From the NCBI GenBank assembly GCA_013359135.1, contig JABWCN010000040.1:1-40763 (forward strand): a DNA stretch of 40,763 nt, given 5' to 3'. Under the pieces are notes generated by a model, which searched no databases, was not told the DNA's origin, and saw only the letters and a program-made list of their open reading frames with translations. How positions within the stretch are numbered: the stretch's first letter is position 1; the number at the start of each line of letters is the position of its first letter. The position numbers and the translations under genes are program-made. This document shows, piece after piece, positions 19,599 through 29,083 of this stretch. Origin of the DNA: Pseudobdellovibrionaceae bacterium (lineage in GTDB: Bacteria; Bdellovibrionota; Bdellovibrionia; Bdellovibrionales; Bdellovibrionaceae).

Positions 19599-20553
19599 GG
19601 ATAAATGCTTCGTCTTTTTTGGATTGCAACCAAATTTTTAACTGACGTTTAAAATTTTTCTCTACCAAACTAGATGTGATAGTGGCTTTTTCTTTTTCAA
19701 ACTTAGGATCTTTGACTGATTTTTTTTCAAGAATTTTGAAAATATGTAAACCCTGCTTTGTTTTCATCACAGGAGTTACCTCACCAACATCTATATTTTT
19801 TATGGAATCTTCAATTTCTTTTGAAAAATCACCAGCTTTAAATGTACCAAGAAGCCCTCCCTGAGAAAAATCAGCATCTTCACTGAATTGCTCGGCTAAG
19901 GCCTCAAATTTTTCGCCTTTTTTTAACCGATTGTAGACTAGGTTAGCTCTCTCTTGAGCGGCTTGAGGCCCACTTTTTTTGGTATTAAATAAAATATGAG
20001 CAATTTTGTACTCAGAGATAGAATTTTTTGCTTGAGGATTCTTTTTTAGAAACTCAGTAAAGGCATCTTCTTCTGTAACTCTAATCTTAGAAATAATTTC
20101 CATTTCTAGTAAACTTTGTCTTTCCATTCGGGTTTTCAAAAAAGCTTGATAATCTGCTACGCCCATTCCTTGACTCTTTATAGCATTGAGAACTTCATCT
20201 GTTGTTATATTGTTCCTTTTTGCCATTTCTTTGATTTCTTGTTGAACCTTCTCCATGGTAACATTGAGGTTTAAACGCTTAACTTCGGAATCAAGAATTT
20301 TTTCATTGATAAGATAATCAAGCTGAGATTTTTTGTTATCTACTAGTGAATGTGTGTCACCAGTTTCAACGAGAGAGTCATCTATCATAGATGATGTTTT
20401 AATCTTTTTTTGCAAAAGTTTAAAATCAGAATCAAGGATAATTTCAGAATTAACTATGGCAACTATTTTTTCAACCAGCTCAGCATTGGCTAAATTAAAA
20501 AATAAAGAAGTTAAAATTAAAAAACCAGAAATACTAAGACTACTTTTTTTCAT
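19585..20553 (-). CDS. surA: SurA-like periplasmic peptidyl-prolyl isomerase/chaperone
   Basis: SurA is a periplasmic chaperone for outer-membrane proteins. A signal peptide (about 1-24, ending LANA) is followed by VEKIVAIVNSEIILDSDF, typical of the SurA N-terminal domain. A helical region and one parvulin PPIase domain (about 175-285) follow, with EYKIAHILFNT, FSEDADFSQGGLLGTF and KTKQGLHIFKILE. E. coli SurA has two such domains, so this 322-residue protein is a shorter form. The start at 20553 has AAGGAC upstream and gives a normal signal peptide. Both ends overlap neighbours by 14 bp (pdxA and the PPIase lipoprotein), which indicates one operon. Confidence 0.88.
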   Translation of the reverse strand: MKKSSLSISGFLILTSLFFNLANAELVEKIVAIVNSEIILDSDFKLLQKKIKTSSMIDDSLVETGDTHSLVDNKKSQLDYLINEKILDSEVKRLNLNVTMEKVQQEIKEMAKRNNITTDEVLNAIKSQGMGVADYQAFLKTRMERQSLLEMEIISKIRVTEEDAFTEFLKKNPQAKNSISEYKIAHILFNTKKSGPQAAQERANLVYNRLKKGEKFEALAEQFSEDADFSQGGLLGTFKAGDFSKEIEDSIKNIDVGEVTPVMKTKQGLHIFKILEKKSVKDPKFEKEKATITSSLVEKNFKRQLKIWLQSKKDEAFIRVNK

Positions 20554-21532
20554 TCTTTTGTCCTTGAGCTTGTCCCTGAGTCTCAACCTTTAATGAGTTG
20601 ATTAACTCAACATCTTTATACACTCGACTGCTTCTCAATTGAGTGTCTATCCATGAAACATACTCGGACTTTTCTTTGAGTTCAATTATTCTTCGTTGAA
20701 TATTAGATTTTATTTCCTCAAAAGGAGGCACTGTTTCAGGCTGCTTTTTTTCAACCTTTACCAGTAAGACTCCAAATGGGGTTTTGATTGGATCTCCAAC
20801 TTGATTTAAGGGGTATTTGAAAATGGGATCATAGAAGTCAATAGTCCCCCTTTCTATCCAACCGACTCGCCCTTCGTTTGTGCCTTCGGGGCCAAGAGAA
20901 TATTTTTTTGCAAGTTCTGAAAAGCTTTCTTTCTTCAAAGAATTTTTGATGAACTCAGCTCTTGCCTCATCTTTTAGAACAATTTGATAAACGTAGACAC
21001 GCTCTTTTCTGCGAAAAGTATCTTTGTTCTCGTTATAAAAGCTCTTCATTTCCTCCTCGGTTGGAGGCTTAATCTTTTTATTAATTTCTTTAGAGACTTT
21101 TTTTTCGAGCAAATTGAGCATCAGATTGTGGCGCCAATCTGCAAAAGACAAACCCTCATCCGCAAGTACGCGTCGAAAAGACAAGTCATCAGGATAAAGA
21201 CTACGAATATGTGAAACCTCTTTATCTAGTTCTTCATCAGTCACTTCAATTTTATTTTTAACAGCCCAATCAATCATTAAGCTTCTAATTATGAACTGGT
21301 TAAGAATTTCGTCTTTAGTTCTTTGGTTGACACCAGGATCCTTGGCTGCCAAAGAATCTAGATCCTTAAGGCGCATGGAGAGTTTAACGGCAAACTCTTT
21401 TAAGTTCATTTCATTTTCATTAACTTTTATTACCGGCTTTGAGTTCACAGAATTGCTCTTTTTAAAACAAGACGTATGAGAGAGAACAAACAAAGCTAAA
21501 AGAAGTTTGAAAAGTTGATTACTAATTTTCAT
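20540..21532 (-). CDS. Parvulin-type PPIase lipoprotein
   Basis: The 330-residue product starts with a hydrophobic signal and Cys22 in LSHTSC. The His at -3 is unusual for a lipobox, but the pattern otherwise looks like a lipoprotein. A SurA-N-like helical domain follows (about 38-165). A PpiC-like domain spans about 170-270: RVYVYQIVLKDEA, FSELAKKYSLGPEGTNEGRVGWIERG and IKTPFGVLLVKVE. The first strand lacks the usual HIL motif (VYQIVL instead), so isomerase activity may be weak and the protein may act mainly as a chaperone. The C-terminal tail is Gln/Gly/Lys-rich. It sits directly upstream of surA. Confidence 0.82.
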   Translation of the reverse strand: MKISNQLFKLLLALFVLSHTSCFKKSNSVNSKPVIKVNENEMNLKEFAVKLSMRLKDLDSLAAKDPGVNQRTKDEILNQFIIRSLMIDWAVKNKIEVTDEELDKEVSHIRSLYPDDLSFRRVLADEGLSFADWRHNLMLNLLEKKVSKEINKKIKPPTEEEMKSFYNENKDTFRRKERVYVYQIVLKDEARAEFIKNSLKKESFSELAKKYSLGPEGTNEGRVGWIERGTIDFYDPIFKYPLNQVGDPIKTPFGVLLVKVEKKQPETVPPFEEIKSNIQRRIIELKEKSEYVSWIDTQLRSSRVYKDVELINSLKVETQGQAQGQKNEKK

Positions 21533-21623
21533 GTCAGTCCATTTCGATGACCAAATTTCTAAGCTTTATTTGTCCTAAATCAAGCAACAGAGTCAAGTTT
21601 GTAAAAAAACCTAAGTATCAGAA

Positions 21624-22466
21624 TTATTCAAGTAATGAGGCATTGGATTTGATGGAATAGGACTTTTTTAGCTTTTCCATATAGTCATCAAAAAGTTTCT
21701 TCCTTTTTTCCTCAAAAACAGCAAGTCTCACCGCTCGACGGTTGGCATTTTCGTAAGATCTCTTATCGGTAATTTTGATAATGTGAAAACCAAATTGAGT
21801 TTCAATTAGTCCTTTTATATCACCTGTTTTGCCGTTAAGAGCTGCATCGTACAACTGAGGAACTATAGTCATTCTTGATTGCCAACCAGCATCTCCACCA
21901 ACTTGTTTAGAAAGAGGATCGTCAGAGTAGAGTTTGACTAGCTCAGCAAAAGGACGTTTAGATTTTTTAACATCTTCAAAAACTTTTTTAGCCCTTTCTA
22001 AAGCTTCATTTCGTTGCTCACTTGTGGGGTTTGATTTTAGCTCAAAGAGAATATGGCTAAACCTAACTTCAGGATTTTTTTTGTAATACTCTTCCATTTC
22101 TTTGTCAGAAATAGGCATGTCTTGAACTTTTTGTCCAAGCTCTTTTTCAAGTAATCCTTTGTAAAGTTCTCGCTTCATGGCGTCTTTAACAATAGGGTCA
22201 TTTTCAAGTTTACGTTTTTCAGCTTCTTGAACTCCAACTTCAAAACGAATAAGTTCTTCTAGAAATTGTTTTTTTGTTGGTGGTGGAAGAATAGCATTTT
22301 TCGTTGTTCTCAGAAATTTTTCATTAAACTCTTTTAAAGTGATTTTGGTATTTCCTATGACCGCAACAACTTCGTCGGGACCTGCTGCAGCTAGTGTTTT
22401 TTGCGAGACATTCAACAATAAGACCAAAGTCATAAGTAGAGTTATTAGAAAATAGGAACGATTCAT
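21624..22466 (-). CDS. Periplasmic parvulin-type peptidyl-prolyl isomerase (PpiC family)
   Basis: A 280-residue exported protein with a signal peptide (about 1-26, ending TLA-A). It has a SurA-N-like region with VVAVIGNTKITLKEFNEKF, then a parvulin domain (about 132-232) with VRFSHILFEL, YSDDPLSKQVGGDAGWQ and IETQFGFHIIKITDKR. The conserved motifs are intact, so it is probably catalytically competent. AAAGGA precedes the ATG. It is the first of three consecutive PPIase genes in the leftward direction and lies 91 bp from the next. A role in folding outer-membrane or periplasmic proteins is inferred. Confidence 0.87.
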   Translation of the reverse strand: MNRSYFLITLLMTLVLLLNVSQKTLAAAGPDEVVAVIGNTKITLKEFNEKFLRTTKNAILPPPTKKQFLEELIRFEVGVQEAEKRKLENDPIVKDAMKRELYKGLLEKELGQKVQDMPISDKEMEEYYKKNPEVRFSHILFELKSNPTSEQRNEALERAKKVFEDVKKSKRPFAELVKLYSDDPLSKQVGGDAGWQSRMTIVPQLYDAALNGKTGDIKGLIETQFGFHIIKITDKRSYENANRRAVRLAVFEEKRKKLFDDYMEKLKKSYSIKSNASLLE

Positions 22467-22533
22467 TTAAAAATCCTTTTTTAAATTTAAATTCTATAGG
22501 GAGTACCCTAGCTACTAAAAAAGGTTAGCATTG

Positions 22534-23190
22534 TTATTTTCTTTGAGCAAACAAATCCTGGGCTAAATACTTAGCCTCAAGTAAAAGTTTTTCAGTTGAG
22601 TTTGCAAGTTCTTCGCTTCTTGGATCTATTTCCTTTGTAATTGGTCCAATAGGTCCAGACCATACAATTTCAATTTTAGAGAACAGTTTTGGTAAATAAG
22701 TTTTATTCCAAGACTTAGGAAAAAGAAAAGCACGATCACAGTGTATTCCTGCCACATAAATAGGGGCGTTAATTAAACGTGAGGTTTCAAAAACACCTGG
22801 TTTTACTTTGTAGATTGGGCCCTTGGGGCCATCCACTGCAAAGCTACAATTTCTTTTTTTTTCTTTGATGATTTTTATGAGGCCTTTTAAGGCTTGCACG
22901 GCGCCCCTTGTGGAGGAGCCTCTAGAGGTAAGGCCACCAACTAACCTTACAAGAGAGTTCATAATTTCACCATCTTTACTTTGTGAGGTGATCGTCGCAA
23001 CTCGGTAGTGTCCAATCCAATCTAACAATACAATTTCATCACCATGGAAATGAGCTAAAATAATTGGTTCTTTTTCTACAAGAGCTTTCTTCATGGAGTC
23101 GGGTTCGTGAATTCGAACCCTCCAGGTGAATGAAAAAAAACGGTAAATTAAAAAAATTAGCAAAGGTAATAAAAATTTTCTTAGAAACAT
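22534..23190 (-). CDS. DUF374 / lysophospholipid acyltransferase-like protein
   Basis: The 218-residue product has an N-terminal membrane helix (about 4-22) and the family's blocks: AHFHGDEIVLLDW (about 46-58), TSQSKDGEIMNSLVR with GGLTSRGSS, VDGPKGPIYKVKPG and a final WSGPI. These match the DUF374 family, related to LpxL/PlsC-type acyltransferases, where the His-x-His region replaces the HX4D motif. The likely role is acyl transfer in lipid A or phospholipid metabolism at the inner membrane; the substrate is unknown. The ribosome-binding site is weak. Its neighbours are EtfA upstream and PPIases downstream on the same strand. Confidence 0.8.
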   Translation of the reverse strand: MFLRKFLLPLLIFLIYRFFSFTWRVRIHEPDSMKKALVEKEPIILAHFHGDEIVLLDWIGHYRVATITSQSKDGEIMNSLVRLVGGLTSRGSSTRGAVQALKGLIKIIKEKKRNCSFAVDGPKGPIYKVKPGVFETSRLINAPIYVAGIHCDRAFLFPKSWNKTYLPKLFSKIEIVWSGPIGPITKEIDPRSEELANSTEKLLLEAKYLAQDLFAQRK

Positions 23191-23251
23191 AATTTATAAT
23201 GAGATTCTTTCTAGAAATAAATTTTTGCAAACATAGAAACGAGAATATTTT

Positions 23252-23288
23252 CTTAAACTAGCAGATTTTTAGGCCTTGCTAGCTTAAG
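23252..23288. terminator. Hairpin between etfA and the DUF374 gene
   Basis: CTTAAACTAGCA and TGCTAGCTTAAG form a 12-bp stem with one mismatch around a 13-base loop. On the plus strand it runs into AATTTTTTAAAAA; on the minus strand, where etfA ends, the following bases are not a clean T-run. It may separate etfBA from the downstream block, but this is uncertain. Confidence 0.4.
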
Positions 23289-23301
23289 AATTTTTTAAAA
23301 A

Positions 23302-24270
23302 TTATTTGTGAAGTGCTCTTTTAAACTCTTCAGTGAGTTTTGGTAGGATATCGGCAAAATCTCCAACTATACCATAAGTAGATTTTTGGAAAATAGGTGC
23401 ATTTGCGTCGGTATTGATGGCAACGATCACCTTACTGCCCGTCATTCCAGCTAGGTGCTGTATTGCTCCTGAAATACCAACAGCAATGTAAAGAGTTGGG
23501 GCCACGGTTTTTCCAGTCTGTCCAACTTGCATTGAATGTGGTACCCAGCCAGCATCTACGACAGCTCGTGAGGCACCAACTGTAGCTCCTAAAACTTGTG
23601 CTAATTCGTCCAAATATTTAAAATTAGCGGCCTCTTTTAGACCACGACCACCAGAAACAACAATGTTTGCTTCGGTAAGATCAAGTTTTTCAGATGTGCC
23701 TTTTACAATCTCTTTAAGCAAAACTTTTAAATCAATTTTAGTTACAGAAAGTTCTTCAATTGTGATTGTTTTGCTAGTATCTGGAGCCGCAACTGGAAGC
23801 TGATTAGGTCTCATTAATACAATTTGCAAAGAAGCATTTGAGAAGGCATGGTTAGCAAAGCACTTACCTGCGAAAAGAGGCTTTTTTGCAACAACAGAAG
23901 CTCCGTTTATCTCAAGGCTAGTGGCATCAGACACAATACCAGCATTTAGTCTTGCAGCTGCTTTTGGAAAAAGATCTTTTCCTGTAGCAGAGGCTGAAGC
24001 TAATAAAACAGTGGCTTGAGTTTTTGCGTAGGCCTCTTGAATAGCCTGAGTGTATAATTCGGGATTGTAGCTTACATAAGCTTCATCGCTTACAGTTAGC
24101 GCTGTAGTTGCACCATGATAAGCAGTTTGAGCGGCAATACTCTTGGCTTCTTTTCCAAAGATAAGAGCGATGACATCGCTGCTATTGGATTTAGCAAATT
24201 GAAGCAATTCTTGAGAGCTTCTTTTTAATTGACCATTATGGTGTTCACAAAAAACTAATATTTTACTCAT
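23302..24270 (-). CDS. etfA: Electron transfer flavoprotein alpha subunit
   Basis: EtfA carries the FAD of the ETF heterodimer, which moves electrons from acyl-CoA and other dehydrogenases to the quinone pool. The C-terminal FAD-binding domain is clear: VVSGGRGL (about 205-212), [29 protein letters not shown] (about 251-279) and [22 protein letters not shown], all strongly conserved in the family. At 322 residues it is normal length. AAGGAAGTGATTT precedes the ATG. It follows etfB by 11 bp, so the two subunits are co-expressed. Confidence 0.96.
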   Translation of the reverse strand: MSKILVFCEHHNGQLKRSSQELLQFAKSNSSDVIALIFGKEAKSIAAQTAYHGATTALTVSDEAYVSYNPELYTQAIQEAYAKTQATVLLASASATGKDLFPKAAARLNAGIVSDATSLEINGASVVAKKPLFAGKCFANHAFSNASLQIVLMRPNQLPVAAPDTSKTITIEELSVTKIDLKVLLKEIVKGTSEKLDLTEANIVVSGGRGLKEAANFKYLDELAQVLGATVGASRAVVDAGWVPHSMQVGQTGKTVAPTLYIAVGISGAIQHLAGMTGSKVIVAINTDANAPIFQKSTYGIVGDFADILPKLTEEFKRALHK

Positions 24271-24281
24271 AAATCACTTCC

Positions 24282-25058
24282 TTATAAAACTTTTGCTTCG
24301 TCTCTTAATAGTTTAACTAGTTCGCTGGTTTGAGCAGTTGCATCTCCTGAAATCATTTTAACGGGTGCTTTGTCCGCAGGAAAAGTGAAAGCACCGGCCT
24401 TCACTTTAAAATCGGAAGGCTCAATACCCAACTGGGCTTGATCATATTCTTTTAAAACTTTTTTCTTAGCTTTCATGATTCCAGGAAGGCTAGCATATCT
24501 TGGTGTGTTTAAACCTTTGTTGGTTGTAATTAAACAAGGAAGCGCAATTTCAAAAATTTCTTTAGCTCCTCCATCAACATCACGCTCAACCTTAAGAGCA
24601 TTGGCTTGATATTCAATTTTACTAACGACGCTAACATGAGGTATTTTCAGAAATTCAGCAAGCATTGGCCCAACAGCATTTCCATTATCATCAATTGCTA
24701 ATTTTCCAGTCAAAATTAAATCAGCTCCACCCTCTGATTGAATGGTTTTTGCCAAGGTTTTTGCGGTTGTGTACGAATCACCATCTTGAGAGGTGTTAAT
24801 AACAATTCCTTCATCAGCTCCCATAGCAAGGGCTGTCCTTAGGACCTCAGAGGCTCTTTGTTTGGGCCCTAGAGTTAGGACGAAAACCTGAGCTGTGGGA
24901 TTTTTTTCTTTAAATTTAACAGCTTCTTCAACTGCGATTTCATCATAAGGATTGAGCACCCATTTAACACCTTGAGTATCTACGCCTGAGCCATCAGCTA
25001 AAAATTTAATCTTAGTTTCAGAGTCAGGTACTTGTTTTACACAAACGAAAATTTTCAT
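24282..25058 (-). CDS. etfB: Electron transfer flavoprotein beta subunit
   Basis: EtfB is the AMP-binding partner of EtfA. The N-terminal VCVKQVPDSETKIKF and VLNPYDEIAVEEAVKFKE are typical. ALAMGADEGI, LTGKLAIDDNGNAVGPMLAEFLKIP (about 116-140) and the signature region VERDVDGGAKEIFEIALPCLITTNKGLNTPRYASLPGIMKAKKK (about 157-200) complete the family pattern. The product is 258 residues. AGGTGAACA precedes the ATG. It is the first gene of the leftward etfBA pair and is divergent from sdhC across a 181-bp spacer. Confidence 0.96.
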   Translation of the reverse strand: MKIFVCVKQVPDSETKIKFLADGSGVDTQGVKWVLNPYDEIAVEEAVKFKEKNPTAQVFVLTLGPKQRASEVLRTALAMGADEGIVINTSQDGDSYTTAKTLAKTIQSEGGADLILTGKLAIDDNGNAVGPMLAEFLKIPHVSVVSKIEYQANALKVERDVDGGAKEIFEIALPCLITTNKGLNTPRYASLPGIMKAKKKVLKEYDQAQLGIEPSDFKVKAGAFTFPADKAPVKMISGDATAQTSELVKLLRDEAKVL

Positions 25059-25181
25059 TGTTCACCTACTTTGTTATTAATTACTAAATGTTCTTCTACA
25101 TAGTCCTTTAATGACTGATTAAAAACAAAAAAATCTCTGTTTAACATTGTGCAAAACCAACTAGCTAAAATCATAATATTT

Positions 25182-25210
25182 TAGACAAATTTTGATTAAA
25201 GAAGTATGAG
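25182..25210 (+). promoter_or_regulatory. Candidate sdh promoter
   Basis: TAGACA (25182-25187) and TATGAG (25205-25210) lie 17 bp apart, matching the sigma-70 consensus at five and four of six positions, about 30 bp before the sdhC ATG. It lies in the divergent etfB/sdhC spacer. Judged by eye only. Confidence 0.33.
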
Positions 25211-25239
25211 TAAAGTTTGCAAAAAAAAGGAAAACAAAG

Positions 25240-25911
25240 ATGATAAAATTTATTAGTTCCTCTGTTGGAAAAAAGTACTTAATGGGTCTTTCTGGCCTTG
25301 TTTGGGCGGGTTTTATTTTTGTGCATATGCTTGGAAATATGACTATCTTAATTAGTCCAGATCTTTACAACGCTTATGGGCACGCCATTGTCAGCAATAA
25401 ACCATTGTTGTTTGCTACTGAGGCCGCACTTCTTGGCGCCCTTTTTGTACATGTCATTTGTGCCGTTCTTTTAACTAAAGGCAATCAAGAGGCGAGAAAA
25501 TCTCGTTACGCCGCTACTCCAAATGGAGCCAAAGCACCAGCGTTTGCTTCTCAGTGGATGGCAGTTCATGGATCAATTATTTTAATTTTTATCATCTCTC
25601 ATTTGCTTACATTTAAATATGGAAATTATTATGAAACCACGGTGAATGGAGTAAATATGAGAGATCTAGCAAGGCTCATTTATGAAAACTTTCAACTTCC
25701 ACAGGTTGTTGGTTGGTATGTGATTTCATTGATTTTGTTGGGCTTTCACTTAACTCACGGCGTGAGATCTATTTTTCAATCTTTTGGTTTGTTGCATCCT
25801 GCTTATCAGCCAGTAATTCAAAAGTTAGGTGTTGTCTATGCTGTTGTCGTTGCTGGTGGGTTTATTTCGCAACCTATCTTTGTGTTTTTCGCTAAGTCAC
25901 TAGGGTCTTAA
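25240..25911 (+). CDS. sdhC: Succinate dehydrogenase cytochrome b subunit (di-haem type)
   Basis: This 223-residue integral membrane subunit anchors SdhA and SdhB and passes electrons to quinone. It has five predicted helices. Four His fit the axial-ligand pattern of the single-subunit di-haem family (type B, as in Bacillus subtilis SdhC and Wolinella FrdC): His29 in FVHMLGN, His71 in FVHVICA, His121 in ISHLLTF and His170 in GFHLTHG. No separate sdhD follows, consistent with that type. AAAGGAAAACAAAG precedes the ATG. It is the first gene of sdhCAB. Confidence 0.93.
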   Translation: MIKFISSSVGKKYLMGLSGLVWAGFIFVHMLGNMTILISPDLYNAYGHAIVSNKPLLFATEAALLGALFVHVICAVLLTKGNQEARKSRYAATPNGAKAPAFASQWMAVHGSIILIFIISHLLTFKYGNYYETTVNGVNMRDLARLIYENFQLPQVVGWYVISLILLGFHLTHGVRSIFQSFGLLHPAYQPVIQKLGVVYAVVVAGGFISQPIFVFFAKSLGS

Positions 25912-25952
25912 GGTTCTTAGGTTTTAATTAAAATTTTAAATTGGAGTAAGAA

Positions 25953-27866
25953 ATGGCAATAAATTTAGATAGTAAAATTCCAAGCGGACCTATTGAATCC
26001 AAATGGAAAAACCATAAGTTTAACATGAAGCTTGTTAATCCAGCAAACAAAAGAAAACATTCTGTTATTGTTGTTGGGACTGGCTTGGCTGGTGCTTCAG
26101 CTGCGGCCTCGCTTGGAGAGCTTGGTTATAAAGTTAAAGCTTTCTGTGTTCACGAGTCACCGCGTAGGGCTCACTCTGTAGCGGCTCAAGGTGGTATTAA
26201 TGCAGCCAAAAATTATCAAAACGATGGCGACTCTGTGTATCGTTTGTTTTACGATACCGTAAAGGGTGGTGATTTTAGGGCTCGCGAAGCTAACGTTCAC
26301 CGTTTAGCCGAAGTGTCTACCGCAATTATCGATACTTGTGTGGCACAAGGGGTTCCTTTTGCTAGAGAATACGGTGGTTTGTTGTCAAATCGTTCTTTTG
26401 GTGGTGCGCAAGTATCTAGAACTTTCTATGCTCGTGGTCAAACGGGACAACAATTGTTGTTGGGGGCTTACTCGGCAATGATGAGACAGGTTGATTTAGG
26501 TCAGGTAGAGCTAAGAACCAGAAGAGAGATGCTGGATCTAGTAATTGTTGATGGAAAAGCTCGTGGCGTTAGTATGAGAAATTTATTAACGGGCGAGATT
26601 GAATCTTATGAGGCCGATGCTGTAGTTATAGCCACTGGTGGTTATTCGAATGTTTTTTATTTATCTACAAACGCAATGGCGTGTGCTGTAACAGCAGCCT
26701 GGAAGGCTCACAAAAAGGGAGCTTTGTTTGCGAATCCTTGCTACACACAAATCCATCCAACATGCATTCCCGTACATGGCGAAAATCAATCTAAGTTGAC
26801 CCTAATGTCTGAGTCTTTGAGAAATGATGGAAGGGTTTGGGTTCCAAAAAACAAAAATGACAAACGTCCTCCTCAAGACATCCCTGAGGGCGAACGAGAT
26901 TATTATTTAGAAAGAGTTTATCCAAGTTTTGGTAACTTAGCTCCTAGGGATGTTGCTTCACGACAGGCTAAATTTCGTTGTGATGAAGGCTTTGGGGTTG
27001 GCGAGGGACATGCTGTTTATCTTGATTTTAAAGATGCCATTCAACGCTATGGAGAAGATAAAATTGCTGAGCGCTATGGAAACCTTTTCCAAATGTACGA
27101 CAAGATCACTGGTGAAAATCCTTATAAGATGCCAATGAAAATTTATCCAGCACCTCACTATACTATGGGTGGACTATGGGTTGATTATAACCTTATGAGC
27201 ACTATCCCGGGGTTATTTGTTGCTGGAGAGGCTAACTTTTCTGATCATGGAGCAAATCGTCTTGGCGCATCTGCATTGATGCAAGGCTTAGCTGATGGCT
27301 ACTTTGTTCTACCTTATACTATCGGTGATTATATCGCTAATACTAAACTTGAAAAAGTAACAACTGATAATACCGCCTTTAAAGAAACTAAAAATGAAGT
27401 TGAAACTGGAATTAATAAATTGATGAACATTAAAGGCAATAGAACTGTTGAGAGTCTTCATAAAGAGCTTGGACGTGTAATGTGGGACAAGTGTGGAATG
27501 TCTAGAACTCGCGAGGGCCTTCAAGAGGCAGCTCAAAAAATTGCAAAAATAAAACAAGAGTTTTGGAATAATGTAAGAATTCCTGGAGAAGTTAATTACC
27601 TTAATCCTGAACTAGAAAAAGCAGGAAGAGTTGCTGATTTTATCGAACTTGGTGAGCTTATGTGTAAAGATGCTCTTGAAAGAGAAGAATCATGTGGAGG
27701 ACATTTCCGAGAAGAACATCAAGAAAATGGCGAAGCTAAACGTAACGACGATAAGTTTTGTCATGTTGCTGCTTGGGAGTGGAATGGAGACAACAAACCA
27801 CAAACTCGTCACGTGGAAGAACTGAAATTTGAGAATGTTAAACTAGCAACAAGAAGCTACAAATAG
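25953..27866 (+). CDS. sdhA: Succinate dehydrogenase flavoprotein subunit
   Basis: SdhA oxidises succinate to fumarate with covalently bound FAD. The dinucleotide fold is [20 protein letters not shown] (about 40-59). The FAD-linking His is His74 in [17 protein letters not shown]. Substrate-site segments include [25 protein letters not shown] (with the active-site His) and [32 protein letters not shown]. The 637-residue length matches the di-haem SQR/QFR family better than the ~588-residue E. coli SdhA. It lies 41 bp after sdhC and 11 bp before sdhB. Confidence 0.97.
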   Translation: MAINLDSKIPSGPIESKWKNHKFNMKLVNPANKRKHSVIVVGTGLAGASAAASLGELGYKVKAFCVHESPRRAHSVAAQGGINAAKNYQNDGDSVYRLFYDTVKGGDFRAREANVHRLAEVSTAIIDTCVAQGVPFAREYGGLLSNRSFGGAQVSRTFYARGQTGQQLLLGAYSAMMRQVDLGQVELRTRREMLDLVIVDGKARGVSMRNLLTGEIESYEADAVVIATGGYSNVFYLSTNAMACAVTAAWKAHKKGALFANPCYTQIHPTCIPVHGENQSKLTLMSESLRNDGRVWVPKNKNDKRPPQDIPEGERDYYLERVYPSFGNLAPRDVASRQAKFRCDEGFGVGEGHAVYLDFKDAIQRYGEDKIAERYGNLFQMYDKITGENPYKMPMKIYPAPHYTMGGLWVDYNLMSTIPGLFVAGEANFSDHGANRLGASALMQGLADGYFVLPYTIGDYIANTKLEKVTTDNTAFKETKNEVETGINKLMNIKGNRTVESLHKELGRVMWDKCGMSRTREGLQEAAQKIAKIKQEFWNNVRIPGEVNYLNPELEKAGRVADFIELGELMCKDALEREESCGGHFREEHQENGEAKRNDDKFCHVAAWEWNGDNKPQTRHVEELKFENVKLATRSYK

Positions 27867-27877
27867 AGGGTATGAAA

Positions 27878-28666
27878 ATGTCTGAAAATAAAATCAATTT
27901 AACACTAAAAGTTTGGCGTCAAAAGGGACAAAAAGACGATGGACAGTTTAAAGAGTACCACGCCAACGACATTTCAACTGATGCTTCGTTTTTGGAAATG
28001 CTTGATGCTGTGAATGAAGAGCTAATCTCTAAAGGTGATGATCCTATTGCGTTTGATCACGATTGTCGCGAAGGAATTTGTGGAAGTTGTGGATTTATGA
28101 TTGATGGTAATGCCCATGGACCACAGAAATCAACAACGGTTTGCCAGCTTCACATGAGGCATTTCAAAAATGGCGATTCTGTAACTCTTGAACCATGGAG
28201 AGCTTCTTCGTTTCCTGTGATTAAAGATTTAATGGTCGATAGAACTGCGTTTGATCGTATCATTAGATCTGGTGGTTATATTTCTGTGAACACAGGAAAT
28301 GCTCAAGACGGAAATGCGCTACCTATTCCTAAACAAGATGCTGACGAGGCTTTTAACGCAGCTACTTGTATCGGCTGTGGAGCTTGCGTTGCCTCTTGTA
28401 AAAATGCTTCAGCAGCCCTATTTACTTCGGCTAAAATTTCTCACCTGGGATTGTTGCCACAGGGACAAGTAGAGAAAGATAAAAGAGCCTTGCGCATGGT
28501 GGAACAAATGGATGCAGAGGGATTTGGAGCTTGTACAAGCACTGGAACTTGCTCTGCCTCTTGCCCTAAAGATATTAGCCTAATAAATATTGCGAAAATG
28601 AATAAGGACTTTTTAAAAGCAAGTTTAACAAAAAAACCCGAAGCCCATGCGGGTGACGGAGTTTAA
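27878..28666 (+). CDS. sdhB: Succinate dehydrogenase iron-sulfur subunit
   Basis: SdhB carries three iron-sulfur clusters linking the flavin to the haems. The plant-type [2Fe-2S] motif is [15 protein letters not shown] with a later Cys in TVCQLH. The ferredoxin-like part has [16 protein letters not shown] and [16 protein letters not shown]. The start at 27878 (MSENKIN) is preferred over ATG 27872 because GAGGG ends only one base before the latter and is correctly spaced for the former. The product is 262 residues. A strong bidirectional terminator follows. Confidence 0.96.
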   Translation: MSENKINLTLKVWRQKGQKDDGQFKEYHANDISTDASFLEMLDAVNEELISKGDDPIAFDHDCREGICGSCGFMIDGNAHGPQKSTTVCQLHMRHFKNGDSVTLEPWRASSFPVIKDLMVDRTAFDRIIRSGGYISVNTGNAQDGNALPIPKQDADEAFNAATCIGCGACVASCKNASAALFTSAKISHLGLLPQGQVEKDKRALRMVEQMDAEGFGACTSTGTCSASCPKDISLINIAKMNKDFLKASLTKKPEAHAGDGV

Positions 28667-28686
28667 TCGACTGCTACTATTTTAAT

Positions 28687-28730
28687 AAAAACCTCCCTAT
28701 TAAATTAAAAAAATGGGAGGTTTTTATTTT
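28687..28730. terminator. Bidirectional terminator after sdhB
   Basis: AAAAACCTCCC (28687-28697) and GGGAGGTTTTT (28715-28725) form an 11-bp stem around a 17-base AT-rich loop, with T-rich tails in both directions. It can end the sdhCAB transcript and the convergent small gene, whose stop codon lies inside it. Confidence 0.85.
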
Positions 28731-29083
28731 AAAGCCGAAGCATTTTGAAAATACATATTACTTGGCACTAATCCAGGATTACTTATACCCTGAAGCTGAC
28801 CACTAAAGAGATTACTAGATAAAGGGTCATGTTGATTATTAAAGTTAAACGAGTTTACATTTCCTGAATTGAGCAACTCAAGAATACGATTATAAGGATC
28901 ACTGTCGATCATAGAGTTCATGACTGAAGTATTTGAACTTTGTCCCCAACAGAGATCTGTGAATAGAGTGGATGTGTTTGAATTACAGTAGGACATTTGG
29001 TCCATAGGACTTAGTGCATTAATTGAAGCAAAAGAAAAATTAGTTGTAAGCACAAGCAGAAGAAGTGGCAGAAGTTTTTTCAC
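28724..29083 (-). CDS. Small secreted protein of unknown function
   Basis: A 119-residue product with a clear signal peptide (about 1-19, ending NFSFA-S). The mature part is rich in Asn, Ser and Leu and carries two Cys (in SYCNSN and DLCWGQ), which could form a disulfide. I recognise no domain. The start is GTG at 29083, supported by AAAGGA six bases upstream. The gene is convergent with sdhB and separated from the divergent protease gene by a long spacer. Confidence 0.7.
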   Translation of the reverse strand: MKKLLPLLLLVLTTNFSFASINALSPMDQMSYCNSNTSTLFTDLCWGQSSNTSVMNSMIDSDPYNRILELLNSGNVNSFNFNNQHDPLSSNLFSGQLQGISNPGLVPSNMYFQNASALK

